DNA from: Candidatus Cyanaurora vandensis
Lineage (GTDB): Bacteria > Cyanobacteriota > Cyanobacteriia > Gloeobacterales > Anthocerotibacteraceae
Assembly: GCF_013285555.1 (NCBI RefSeq)
Contig: NZ_JAAXLT010000052.1
Span: forward strand, 1 to 36,107
Direction of reading: 5' to 3'
DNA: 36,107 bases
The position numbers and the translations under genes are program-made. Shown here one piece after another: positions 27,503 through 35,003 of this stretch (positions within the stretch are counted from its first letter, which is position 1; each line of letters begins with the position of its first letter). The notes under the pieces are model-generated. The model was given only the letters and a program-made list of their open reading frames with translations, was not told the origin of the DNA and did not search any database.

Positions 27503-27691
27503 TTAGCTCGTCCAAGTCCACTCGTACAAACGATTCACCTGCACCACATCAATCAAACCTAACTGATACAAGATAATCGGTAACGGCCCGCCCTGTTCCT
27601 GTTGACGGCGCAGCCCGAGGTGAATGGCGGGGAGGGACAACCCTAGTTCCTTTTGTAAAAACTGAATCAACTGCTGACAAGATGCACTCAC
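27503..27691 (-). CDS. DUF2949 family small protein
   Basis: 62-residue cyanobacterial protein with the DUF2949 pattern: LIQFLQKELGLSLPAIHLGL, then GPLPIILYQLGLIDVVQVNR and a closing W-x-W. Two helices around a GPLP turn are typical; function unknown. It starts with GTG at 27691, preceded by a G-rich AAGGGGG ribosome-binding sequence. Its stop directly abuts the chaperonin ATG, so it leads that operon. Confidence 0.8.
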   Translation of the reverse strand: MSASCQQLIQFLQKELGLSLPAIHLGLRRQQEQGGPLPIILYQLGLIDVVQVNRLYEWTWTS

Positions 27692-27924
27692 CCCAACCCC
27701 CTTACCACGCGTCTTGCTGCCTTCGGACGTACTAGAGACCTGAAAGTTTCACGCCCCTGATCCCTGAAATTACTCTACAGGGCTTGGTCCTCCTCGGCAT
27801 GGGGATTTTGACCCTAAGCGAGCCCCCCTGCCCCCCCTTTTCAAGGGGGGAAGGAGTCTGTTTGAGTCGCCCTACTCAACAGGCTCTTAAAGGCCTCCTT
27901 TGTAAGAGGGATTTAGGGAATCGC
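27692..27924. other. Gap with hairpin-rich, repeat-like sequence
   Basis: Between the DUF2949 start and the end of the next minus-strand gene. It must hold the promoter of the chaperonin operon, but I see no convincing -35/-10 pair. At 27831-27850 there is CCCCCCTT-TTC-AAGGGGGG, an 8-bp hairpin, inside a stretch (about 27815-27905) resembling interspersed intergenic repeats of cyanobacteria, by recollection only. No tRNA or known riboswitch was recognised. Confidence 0.4.
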
Positions 27925-28584
27925 TCATGAAGACTGTTTAAGTCCGAGTATTTCCAGAAATTGCGCTTGCTCTATTAACGCAATACGGGCAATGTCGAGA
28001 AAGTCATCCATCCATTCCTCTAGGGCTTCTAGTGCCCCATCCCGTGTTTGGGTTGCAGCTTGGGCTTCTCCTTTCTCTTTTTCCTGAGCAGCTTTGGCAC
28101 CAGCCACAGCTTGAAGTTGGGCTTGTCCAGTTTGCAGTTTCTCAGCGGTGATGCCGTAGTTATTGAGGCTAGCAAGGAAGGCCGGGCTGGCTAGGGCATG
28201 GGTATACAACAGGCTGGCCTGGAGGAGCCATCCGGCAATGGTGGTTTTGCGCCGTCCGTTGAGGGCAAGTTGAAGCTGTGCGCTGGGATCATTTTTAAAG
28301 GCGACCCGGGCGGTCTGCACAAAGCGCATATAGCTGGTGTCGGCGGTTTCCCAGAGTTGGTTCAGTTGCTGAGTGGCCTTGTGCTGTTCGCCATACTCTT
28401 TTTGCTGTTGCATCTGGGTACTGAAGGCTTGGTCGTAGAGGGCTTGGCCCACCTGGAGCTTCTGGGCGTCATAACCGAATTCAGCTAAAGCAGTCTGGAC
28501 TTCAGAACTAGACGTGGCATTGGTCAGGGCGGTTTGGTAAAAGCTCAAACGACTTTCGATACTCTGGCTAGGACGGCTGACCAT
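27925..28584 (-). CDS. Helical protein of unknown function, two similar halves
   Basis: 219 residues, almost entirely alpha-helical and Gln/Ala-rich, no signal peptide or membrane segment. Two halves look related: half 1 has LAEFGYDAQKLQVGQALYDQ, QKEYGEQHKATQ and TSYMRFVQTARVAF; half 2 has LNNYGITAEKLQTGQAQLQA, EKEKGEAQAATQTRDGA and DDFLDIARIALIEQAQFLEI. The centre has NGRRKTTIAGWLLQ. I have seen the same architecture in unnamed bacterial proteins, but know no function. The frame is open from a TTG at 28620; ATG 28584 has GAGGAA just upstream and is chosen. The region upstream is the 21-bp tandem repeat. Confidence 0.8.
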   Translation of the reverse strand: MVSRPSQSIESRLSFYQTALTNATSSSEVQTALAEFGYDAQKLQVGQALYDQAFSTQMQQQKEYGEQHKATQQLNQLWETADTSYMRFVQTARVAFKNDPSAQLQLALNGRRKTTIAGWLLQASLLYTHALASPAFLASLNNYGITAEKLQTGQAQLQAVAGAKAAQEKEKGEAQAATQTRDGALEALEEWMDDFLDIARIALIEQAQFLEILGLKQSS

Positions 28585-28635
28585 AGGTTCCTCGGTGGAT
28601 TCGCTCCTAAGGGTGCCCAAACGGGGCGAAAATTG

Positions 28636-28929
28636 CTGCTTGTGTCGTAAAAATGGTTGCTTAGTTGGTAGGAATGGCGACGCAACCAGTATGAACGGTT
28701 GCTCAGTCGGTGAAAGTCGTTGCTTAGCAGGTAGGAGCGGTTGCTTAGCCCGTAAAAATCATTGCTCAGCGAGTAGGAATCGCTGCTTGGCGGGTAGGAG
28801 TCGTTGCTTAAGTGGTAGAGGAGGGTGCTTGGGTAATAGAGGGAGGTGCTGAGACTATGGAAATCATTGCTGAGGACGTAAAGGTGATCCTGGTCATGGA
28901 AAACATCATTTTGGTTACAAAAACCACCT
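28636..28929. repeat. Degenerate 21-bp tandem repeat, 14 units in perfect phase
   Basis: Units begin at 28636, 28657, 28678 and every 21 bases to 28909. The core is TTGCTTAGC-GGTAGGA-TCG; for example 28720, 28741, 28762 and 28783 share TTGCTYAG or CTGCTTGG then GTARRARY. The third unit and the last three are very degenerate. No insertion or deletion breaks the phase. The plus strand gives an 85-codon frame (28595-28852) with Cys every seven residues (CLAGRSG, CLARKNH, CSASRNR). The minus strand gives an open frame with YxLSN heptads but no ATG or GTG start. It ends about 50 bases from the start of the minus-strand helical gene and may be its leader region. Confidence 0.85.
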
Positions 28930-29314
28930 TAGTATCGAGGTAAAACTTGGACTAGACGCTTTCTTGAATCTCAACGATGGTGAAGCCTGGATGCTCCCGG
29001 AAACTCTGCGGTTAGCTGATTACGGTCTAGGTCATGATGACCGCGCCAAGGAACCGCAACCCGTCGCTGCCCGATTAGGCTCCCGCTTCCTCCCCTGGCA
29101 ACTCGAAGGCACCCCTGAAGAATCCTGGGCAGAATGTGAGCATCACGCTAAGAACCTATGCCGTCTGAGGAATTTACACTAGCCTGAACCTTTAGCGCAG
29201 TATACTGAGGAAAAATTTCCACAGCCCACAGACCTCTTTGGAAATCCGTTACAGACCAATCTGTTTGGGAATGTTGTTGAAGCGCAAAACAAAAAAAGGA
29301 GAAATAAAAGATGA
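28874..29314 (+). pseudogene. C-terminal remnant of a larger gene, with in-frame TAG
   Basis: One frame reads as protein through 28874-29314 apart from a TAG at 29180. It contains LGLDAFLNLNDGEAWMLPET, LRLADYGLGHDDRAKEPQPV, FLPWQLEGTPEESWAECEHH, then after the TAG EKFPQPTDLFGNPLQTNLFG and a basic tail ending NKKRRNKR. I have a faint memory of similar sequences in cyanobacterial proteins but cannot name the parent; its position before GNAT-like and helicase remnants suggests an accessory or defence gene. There is no good start codon. The first part (28874-28935, GKHHFGYKNHLSIE) lies in the repeat tail and resembles an IS5-type transposase segment, perhaps by chance. Confidence 0.55.
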
Positions 29315-29359
29315 CAATCAAACTGAGGTAGAATGAAAGTCTGTAATTGAGAAAAAGAA

Positions 29360-29953
29360 ATGACCCCTGAAGAAGTCATCAATCTTGTTTGCCTGCATTT
29401 CGTCAACGAAGTTCCTTAAGTGTCAAGCATTTCTGGCGGTTTTCGCTTAGAGTTCAATTCTTCACTGTTGCCCCTAGAGGAGGAAAAAATAAAGAGTTCC
29501 ATTGAGCATTGGGGAATTACACAAAATATTGTTTTTTACCCAAGCTTAAGTGCAGGTACTACATTTACATTTCAAGAAATTGGAAGCGAGATACGTATAG
29601 ATATTATTCTTAATGATAATCAGACGAGTCTTGGAAATACCATAAGCAATGGCAGATTTGATTTTTGAAATCTTCACAGCATTCGTATTTTAGATAGGTA
29701 TCAAGGGATAAAGCTTGGTTCTAAATTGCTCGATTATACAATCAGCTACTTGCTTGCTCAAAAAAAGCAGTCCATAAAACTTAAAATTCCGATACTCCCA
29801 ACAACTTTAGAAGCATGGGAAAGGTATCAAAAATTACATAATTGGTATGGGAGCTTTGGGTTTACGGGAAAAGAAATACCAGGTTCACTGTGGCTAGATC
29901 CATTGTCGCTAAGTCCTACAGCCCTTGCTGCAATTTCTTCTTTCGTACCCTAA
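29360..29953 (+). pseudogene. GNAT-like N-acetyltransferase gene broken by two in-frame stops
   Basis: A single frame of about 197 codons begins MTPEEVINLVCLHFVNEVP, meets TAA at 29417, continues SSISGGFRLEFNSSLLPLEE, meets TGA at 29666, and continues to TAA at 29951. After the TGA the text RILDRYQGIKLGSKLLDYTI with the following LLAQKKQSIKLKI matches GNAT motif A (acetyl-CoA pyrophosphate loop Q/R-x-x-G-x-G/A region), and ERYQKLHNWYGSFGFTGKE matches motif B. Loss of the second Gly of the loop (IKLG) and the two stops argue that it is dead. A GTG at 29420 could allow a short 82-residue product, but that would lack the acetyl-CoA site. The sequence is A+T-rich compared with the flanks. Confidence 0.6.
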
Positions 29954-30055
29954 GGTAAAGGGTAACCCTCCACTAACTCGGGGTAAGGTCACTCCGCCAA
30001 AAACTTACAGATGATGTTGTACATTGGAATACATTACCGCGCTTATATACCCCCC

Positions 30056-30280
30056 ATGCTTAACCTAATCGTCTACACAGAAAAAATAGTCAGCGACTTC
30101 CTGCGGTACCAACTTACTGCCTATCCTTTTACCGATGCCCATCTCTACGCTCAGATGCGTACCCTACTCAATCTGGAAGAAACCCGTAACATCCCTCTAC
30201 TCAAAGGTCCCTATGTCAGCCTCAGCCGCGTCTTCCGTGAAGAAGCTAGCATACAGCATATGGTCGAGGAAGGTATGTAA
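30056..30280 (+). pseudogene. Truncated N-terminus of a large DEAD/DEAH-type helicase
   Basis: About 74 codons from ATG 30056: MLNLIVYTEKIVSDFLRYQL, then TAYPFTDAHLYAQMRTLLNL, ETRNIPLLKGPYVSLSRVFR and a stop at 30278. From memory this is how large cyanobacterial DEAD/DEAH-box helicases with DUF1998-like ends begin, the helicase motifs coming just after this point. Here the helicase body is missing and the sequence changes to that upstream of the Trypco1 gene. Identification is by recollection and needs a database check. It could still be translated as a small peptide. Confidence 0.5.
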
Positions 30281-30389
30281 ATCGTATTTGCTAGGTAAGT
30301 GCCCCAAGCCCCCAAAATATGGGGTTAAGAAGCTTGATGATTTAAGGGTTGTATGGTACGTTAAAGGCCATACTTCCTGGAAAAATCAA

Positions 30390-30689
30390 GTGGAGATAAT
30401 TCAAGTTAAGTTAGCTAGTGGAGAAATCGTACAATTTGAAGGCACAAGTGGCGGTGGCGAGGAACAAATCGGCACATTTGATGGATTCATGGATGCTACC
30501 GTTATCACTCAAACCATTGAAAACACACTCGCGATAATCAAGGACTCAATTGAAACAATCAAACCCAAGAAGGTGATTGTAAAGTTTGGTATCAAAGTTG
30601 CCATGAAATCTGGGAAACTTATGGCCTTAGTAACTGAGGGTAGTGGCGAAGCTAATCTTGAAGTCAGCTTTGAATGGCAAAATTCTTAA
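30390..30689 (+). CDS. Trypco1 (trypsin-co-occurring domain 1, CU044_2847-like) protein
   Basis: 99-residue protein with the Trypco1 layout: an N-terminal strand IIQVKLASGEIVQFEG (residues 3-18), a helix TVITQTIENTLAIIKDSIET (38-57), then KKVIVKFGIKVAMKSGKLMA (60-79) and GSGEANLEVSFEW (84-96), the pattern common to this family. Trypco1 proteins are encoded beside trypsin-like proteases in predicted bacterial conflict or stress-response systems and are thought to be their partners. The frame is open back to 30135 through the helicase remnant without resemblance to the family; GTG 30390 gives the right length, though its Shine-Dalgarno is weak, so the start is uncertain. It ends 22 bases before the protease ATG. 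Confidence 0.8.
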   Translation: MEIIQVKLASGEIVQFEGTSGGGEEQIGTFDGFMDATVITQTIENTLAIIKDSIETIKPKKVIVKFGIKVAMKSGKLMALVTEGSGEANLEVSFEWQNS

Positions 30690-30711
30690 TCAAGGAAGGA
30701 TAGGCAAGGTT

Positions 30712-32583
30712 ATGAATGACTCACAGATTGAATTTTTTAGGGAGTGTACCGTCCGTATCCAGTCAGGAAACAGTAGGGGAACAGGTTTCTTTATTGCTCC
30801 AGGCTTAGTGATTACTTGTGCTCATGTCTTACCCACTCAAGTTTTACCTGCTCCAGTAATATCTATTTTTTGGAAAATGCAACAACTTCAGGCTGAGATC
30901 TTTATAGAATACGCTGAGATAGACTTGGTATTATTACAGGTTAGGGAAATCCCGTTGAATATTCCTTGTGTTCACGCATCCCTGGAAGCTGATATTACCA
31001 ATACTGATGATAGTTTTTTTACTATAGGCTATTCAGAGAACTATACGAATGGTGATTCCGCTACCTTCGATTATGAAGGAATTACCTTCTTAGAGGGAAA
31101 TGAAAAACTCCTCAAGCTGAAAAGTGGTCAGGCTGTTCCTGGATTTAGTGGAGCACCCGTTTTAAATTGTCGTACTCATCGAGTTCAGGCTATTCTAAGT
31201 ATCTCTCGTGATAAAAATCAAGACTTAGGCGGACGTGCGATATCTATCCAAAGTCTATTTTCACGCCATGACGGGTTGCGAGAACAACATAACTTGTTTC
31301 ATCAACAAAATGTCCGTTGGGAACAAGCATTCACAATGTCTAAGGCTCAAATGTTACCCACCATTCCATATTTGAGCTGTGAGCAGGGAGCAATTAGTAA
31401 CTATGTTAGAATACACACTACCAGATTACCTAATGAAACTCCCTCTGGGACAGAATCAGTCAGTTCGTTAGCTAGAAACAGCTATAATTTTGATGAAATT
31501 TTTCGTTCGCAAGACTTTAAGCAACGCCTTGAGTATTCTGCATGGCTGTGGCTTGCGCCAAACTTCAATCTGAACCATTTAGAACAAATCAGAGTAGACT
31601 CAGGAGTGCGTGGACTTGAGTTGAGACTGTTTTACGTTCGACTGGACCAAGCTTGCGAGAAAATTGCTAGGGAGCATCCAGTCCTGAGTTTATGGATTCG
31701 CCGCCGTCGTAGTTTATTGGAGTATGCTAGTTCATCATCAGAGATCCTGCCCTCTGAAAAATCAACTCAAAGCTTGAAGTTAAATCTTACGCTCCTAGAT
31801 ATTGTCAGTAGACCCCCTTCAAAACGCGATCGGCGACTTGCTGGCGGTATTATCAAAAATGCTCTAATACTTGCTTCGCAGGTGGTTTGCCGAGTTCTCG
31901 TAGATATTCCAGAAGGGGAAACCTATGGCTTCTTTGCAAATCTCATGATTCCAATTAAGAAAGAAGACTTACGGTCAAATATTTTTGCGTCACAGATAGC
32001 GCAAGATAATATTAAGTTAGCTTCTTACCTGTGGGAGGGGCACACAGATGCGGATACCTACTTAGTTGTGGTTACTGAAACAAATACTACAGAGCAGCAT
32101 TTGGGGTTTTGGCTGCCGGTTGTTGAAGAGGCTAACATATCTACCCCCGGCGCATTAGAAGCATACCGTAATGTTAAAGGCTCTTCTATCCTCCTAGACG
32201 ATCTACCTCCCTTTGGTACAGACTTACCTTCTGCTTCGAGGTCAAGATGGGAAAAGTATCTAAGCGAACGGCTTAAGCTAGCTGCATTTGTATCTTTACC
32301 ACTTTTTTTAGAGTCCCAACCCGGCGAACGGAAAATGCTCGCTATCTTGAATGTAAATATCATCTCTGCTGAGAGGAATAAATGCTCCAGGGCTTACCAT
32401 GATCAGTGGCTTAGGATCGCGCAACGTCAGGCTGCACCACTTATTGGGGAAGCCTACAAAGCTTTTACCATACAGCATGCTAAATTGGGTAGAGCTAGTC
32501 TACCCCAACTGTACCAAGGACTACAGCACTTTCCACTGCTGGAACTCACTGGTTCAAGACCAGCGACCACAACAGACCCATAG
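30712..32583 (+). CDS. Trypsin-like serine protease fused to a long C-terminal region with a GAF-like end
   Basis: 623 residues, no signal peptide, so cytosolic. The N-terminal ~190 residues are a trypsin-like domain: SRGTGFFIAPGLVITCAHVL with His38, YAEIDLVLLQV with Asp71, and PGFSGAPVLN with Ser146, a complete triad. Residues ~200-400 are a mainly helical linker with no motif I know (DFKQRLEYSAWLWLAPNFNL, LWIRRRRSLLEYASS). Residues ~400-585 look like a GAF-type sensor domain: LASYLWEG, HLGFWLPVVEE, YRNVKGSSILLDDLP, then AAFVSLPLFLE and KMLAILNVNI. It lacks the VMAP C-terminal motifs that I would expect in related trypsin fusions. ATG 30712 has AAGG nearby (30706-30709). Lower GC than the flanks suggests transfer. 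Protease assignment is firm; the GAF call is tentative. Confidence 0.85.
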   Translation: MNDSQIEFFRECTVRIQSGNSRGTGFFIAPGLVITCAHVLPTQVLPAPVISIFWKMQQLQAEIFIEYAEIDLVLLQVREIPLNIPCVHASLEADITNTDDSFFTIGYSENYTNGDSATFDYEGITFLEGNEKLLKLKSGQAVPGFSGAPVLNCRTHRVQAILSISRDKNQDLGGRAISIQSLFSRHDGLREQHNLFHQQNVRWEQAFTMSKAQMLPTIPYLSCEQGAISNYVRIHTTRLPNETPSGTESVSSLARNSYNFDEIFRSQDFKQRLEYSAWLWLAPNFNLNHLEQIRVDSGVRGLELRLFYVRLDQACEKIAREHPVLSLWIRRRRSLLEYASSSSEILPSEKSTQSLKLNLTLLDIVSRPPSKRDRRLAGGIIKNALILASQVVCRVLVDIPEGETYGFFANLMIPIKKEDLRSNIFASQIAQDNIKLASYLWEGHTDADTYLVVVTETNTTEQHLGFWLPVVEEANISTPGALEAYRNVKGSSILLDDLPPFGTDLPSASRSRWEKYLSERLKLAAFVSLPLFLESQPGERKMLAILNVNIISAERNKCSRAYHDQWLRIAQRQAAPLIGEAYKAFTIQHAKLGRASLPQLYQGLQHFPLLELTGSRPATTTDP

Positions 32584-32598
32584 TTCAGGGAAATCAAC

Positions 32599-32787
32599 AT
32601 GCAAAGAACCAATCAGTTCCGAAGTCTGAAAAAAGCCGTTGCGAAAACTACCCATGACCGCTTTTCTGATATTGAGCAAGTGCTGATTGATAGCGAAGCG
32701 GCTATCCAACGCAACGCGCAACAGTATGGTGCTACACCAATTGACGAACCAAAAAGCTACTACGCTGGACAGCCAGACCAGGATTAA
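32599..32787 (+). CDS. Small hydrophilic protein, third gene of the Trypco1-protease unit
   Basis: 62 residues beginning MQRTNQFRSLKKAVAKTTHD, then RFSDIEQVLIDSEAAIQRNA and an extended tail ending YYAGQPDQD. It is not a family I know. A basic N-terminal helix, an acidic middle helix and a flexible C-terminus are apparent, with no membrane segment or cysteines. It starts 15 bases after the protease stop with AGGGAA well placed before the ATG, so it is likely co-translated. It could be a substrate, a regulator or an effector of the protease; nothing in the sequence decides this. Confidence 0.65.
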   Translation: MQRTNQFRSLKKAVAKTTHDRFSDIEQVLIDSEAAIQRNAQQYGATPIDEPKSYYAGQPDQD

Positions 32788-33141
32788 TTTTATTGAGATG
32801 ACTTGGTCGAAAATGCTGCAAGCTCATCCACCCACACCTCAGTCCCAGTCACTCCTTGCCACACTGGTCTCTACCACTGGAGGCAGAAGGACAACTAAGT
32901 TTTGACTGAGGTGCTAGCGCGAAAAAGCTAGGCTACGGTGAGCTAGCTGGGATACAAAAAGGTGAACTGGGTCTTTTTACCAGGACTGACCTATCGAATT
33001 GGGATACAGGTGGATGAGGGATACTATCTCAAATGCGTTCCTTGACACTCCTAATTCACGTACCCCTAGGATTATTTAAAACTCTATTTAGCAAGTCCCC
33101 TTTCAAAACTTAGGTGGGTATTTATGGACAGGGCGGGGTAA
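32788..33141. other. 354-base gap between the protease unit and recQ
   Basis: No convincing gene. It is A+T-rich compared with the flanks. TGGGATACA occurs twice as a direct repeat (32948-32956 and 33000-33008), and GCTAGC/AGCTAG-type short palindromes cluster at about 32910-32950. A short frame with MTWSKMLQAHPPTPQSQSLL exists but has no start signal or neighbour support. It probably contains the right boundary of the accessory island and the 3' end of recQ transcription. Confidence 0.45.
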
Positions 33142-34965
33142 TCAACGGGACTTGGTGTTAGACTCCTGCCAAACGCGGATTAGTTCGGTGAACTGGGGAC
33201 CGTACTGGGTGAGTTTGCGGCTACCCACACCACTGAGTCGGGCGAAATGGGCGAGGGTCTGGGGTTGTTCCTGGGCCATCTGACGGAGCGTACTGTCCGG
33301 GAAGACCACGTAGGGCGGGACAGACTGGGCATCCGCCAGTTGTTTGCGTAAGGCCCGCAACTGTTGGAATAAGTCCTCGGCTTGGGGCTTAAGGGTCGTC
33401 GTAGTTGTGGATGTAGCTACCGTCTCACGGGTGGGAGGAATCACCGGGAGTACCAGTTCAACCTTGCGCTGTCCACGCAGCACCAGCCAACTCTGGTCAT
33501 TGAGCTTGGGCACCGGGAACTCTCCGGTTTCTGTCAGCAACCCCTGTTGGATCAAGGAGCGTCCTAGGCTCCGCCAGAAATTCGCACTCCGGTCCCGACC
33601 AATGCCATAGGTGGAGAGGAGATGGTGTTCGTTTTGCAGGACCCGCTGGTTCTGGGAACCGCGCAAGACATCCACGACATGACCCATGCCAAAGTGTTCT
33701 CGACAACGGGCGACACAGGAAATCAACTTCTGGGCCTCAATGGTCAAGTCCTCGGTCGGTTGGGGCGTACAGCAGTTATCACAGTGCCCGCAAGGCTCCG
33801 TCAGAGCCTCACCAAAGTAGGCTAACTGGATGCGGGTCCGGCAGTCGCTCCCCTCGGCGTAACTCAACACTTGCCGAAACTGTTGACGGGCCACCTGTTG
33901 TTCCTTGGGGTCCGTGCGCTGACCAATCATGTACTCAATGCGGTGACTGTCCCCATAACTCAAAAAAAGCGTACAGCGGGCTGGTTCCCCGTCGCGCCCT
34001 GCCCGTCCTGCCTCTTGGTAATAACCCTCCAGATTCCGGGGTAGGTCGTAGTGGATGACAAAACGCACATCCGGTTTGTTAATCCCCATGCCAAAAGCCA
34101 CCGTCGCCACCATCACCCCCACGTCATCACGGATAAACCGAGTCTGGTTCCGGGCACGTTCATCATCAGCCAGCCCCGCATGATAGGGGAGAGCTTGTAT
34201 CCCGTCCTGTTGGAGTTTTTGGCTGAGTCGGTCCACTTGGCTACGGCTGAGACAATAGATGATGCCTGCCCCGGCCTCAGCCCGCACCCGCCCCAAGAGG
34301 ACCCGGTAACTGTCTTTGCTCTTGGGGATGACCTCGTAATAGAGATTGGGCCGATGAAAACTCCCCAAGTGGAGGGTGGGTTCAACTAAGGCCAACTGCC
34401 GACAGATATCCGCTCGCACCCGGTCTGTTGCCGTCGCCGTCAAGGCCACCACGGGCACCCCCTGGAACCGCTCGCGCAGGAACTTGAGTTGGCGGTACTC
34501 TGGGCGAAAATCGTGGCCCCACTCCGAGACACAGTGCGCCTCATCCACCGCAAACAAACTCAACCCCAATTTCGCCCGCACCCGCTCCAAAAAATTCAAG
34601 AACCCCTCGCCCACTAACCGTTCTGGAGCCACGTAGAGGAGCTTAATTTGTCCTTGCCAAATACTCGCCTCCCGTTCGCGGACCTCCGCCAGACTCAGCG
34701 TGCTATTGAGGAAGGTCGCTCCCAGATCCCCCAGCCCCGCCACTTGGTCCTGCATCAGGGCAATTAAGGGTGACACCACGACAGTCAATCCGGGCTGCAA
34801 GAGGGCAGGCAACTGGTAGCACAGGGATTTACCACCGCCCGTGGGCATGACCACCAAGGCATCGCGGCCCTGGAGCAGGTCTTCAATTACTGCCTGTTGT
34901 CCAGGCCGGAAGTGGTCGTAGCCAAAATAGGTTTTAAGGGAAACAGTCAGTGGGGACTGGAGCAT
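33142..34965 (-). CDS. recQ: ATP-dependent DNA helicase RecQ
   Basis: 607-residue 3'-5' DNA helicase for recombination and replication-fork repair. It has motif 0 YFGYDHFRPGQQAVI, Walker A MPTGGGKSLCYQLPALL (about 40-56), motif II VDEAHCVSEWGHDFRPEY (140-157), motif III LTATATDRVR, motif V VATVAFGMGINKPDVRFVIH, and motif VI EGYYQEAGRAGRDG. An RQC zinc-binding domain follows (CRTRIQLAYFGE, CGHCDNCC), then a winged helix and an HRDC domain at the C-terminus (VPPYVVFPDSTLRQMAQEQP, ARLSGVGSRKLTQYGPQF). The frame is open from a TTG at 35007, but the ATG at 34965 begins the normal sequence. It lies 38 bases downstream of the membrane-protein gene. Confidence 0.96.
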   Translation of the reverse strand: MLQSPLTVSLKTYFGYDHFRPGQQAVIEDLLQGRDALVVMPTGGGKSLCYQLPALLQPGLTVVVSPLIALMQDQVAGLGDLGATFLNSTLSLAEVREREASIWQGQIKLLYVAPERLVGEGFLNFLERVRAKLGLSLFAVDEAHCVSEWGHDFRPEYRQLKFLRERFQGVPVVALTATATDRVRADICRQLALVEPTLHLGSFHRPNLYYEVIPKSKDSYRVLLGRVRAEAGAGIIYCLSRSQVDRLSQKLQQDGIQALPYHAGLADDERARNQTRFIRDDVGVMVATVAFGMGINKPDVRFVIHYDLPRNLEGYYQEAGRAGRDGEPARCTLFLSYGDSHRIEYMIGQRTDPKEQQVARQQFRQVLSYAEGSDCRTRIQLAYFGEALTEPCGHCDNCCTPQPTEDLTIEAQKLISCVARCREHFGMGHVVDVLRGSQNQRVLQNEHHLLSTYGIGRDRSANFWRSLGRSLIQQGLLTETGEFPVPKLNDQSWLVLRGQRKVELVLPVIPPTRETVATSTTTTTLKPQAEDLFQQLRALRKQLADAQSVPPYVVFPDSTLRQMAQEQPQTLAHFARLSGVGSRKLTQYGPQFTELIRVWQESNTKSR

Positions 34966-35003
34966 GGCTTGCTTACCGGGGAGCTTACTTTTTATACCCC
35001 GAC

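Noticed and set aside
27700-27745. SRP (4.5S) RNA-like segment on the minus strand (GTCCGAAGGCAGCAAG)
   Set aside because: It recalls the conserved SRP loop GTCCGGAAGGAAGCAGC but lacks the exact tetraloop and the symmetric internal loop, so the likeness is probably chance.
27692-27924. CIRCE operator (TTAGCACTC-N9-GAGTGCTAA) upstream of the chaperonin operon
   Set aside because: Looked for because hrcA is in the window; no such sequence was seen here.
28595-28852. Plus-strand 85-codon frame with Cys every seven residues, as a coding gene
   Set aside because: The pattern follows automatically from a 21-bp repeat read in one frame, and there is no clear Shine-Dalgarno; the minus strand is equally open. 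Kept as a repeat, not a CDS.
28636-28929. CRISPR array
   Set aside because: Units are contiguous and degenerate, with no constant repeat separated by unique spacers, and no cas genes are present.
28874-28950. IS5-family transposase remnant (GKHHFGYKNHLSIE)
   Set aside because: The likeness is short and lies in the tail of the 21-bp repeat, with no terminal repeats or other transposase motifs. Mentioned only as a possibility.
30135-30389. Long N-terminal extension of the Trypco1 gene
   Set aside because: It overlaps the helicase remnant in another frame and has no resemblance to the family.
32687-32905. Plus-strand 72-codon frame after the 62-residue gene
   Set aside because: It overlaps the 62-residue gene in another frame and lacks a ribosome-binding site or recognisable features.
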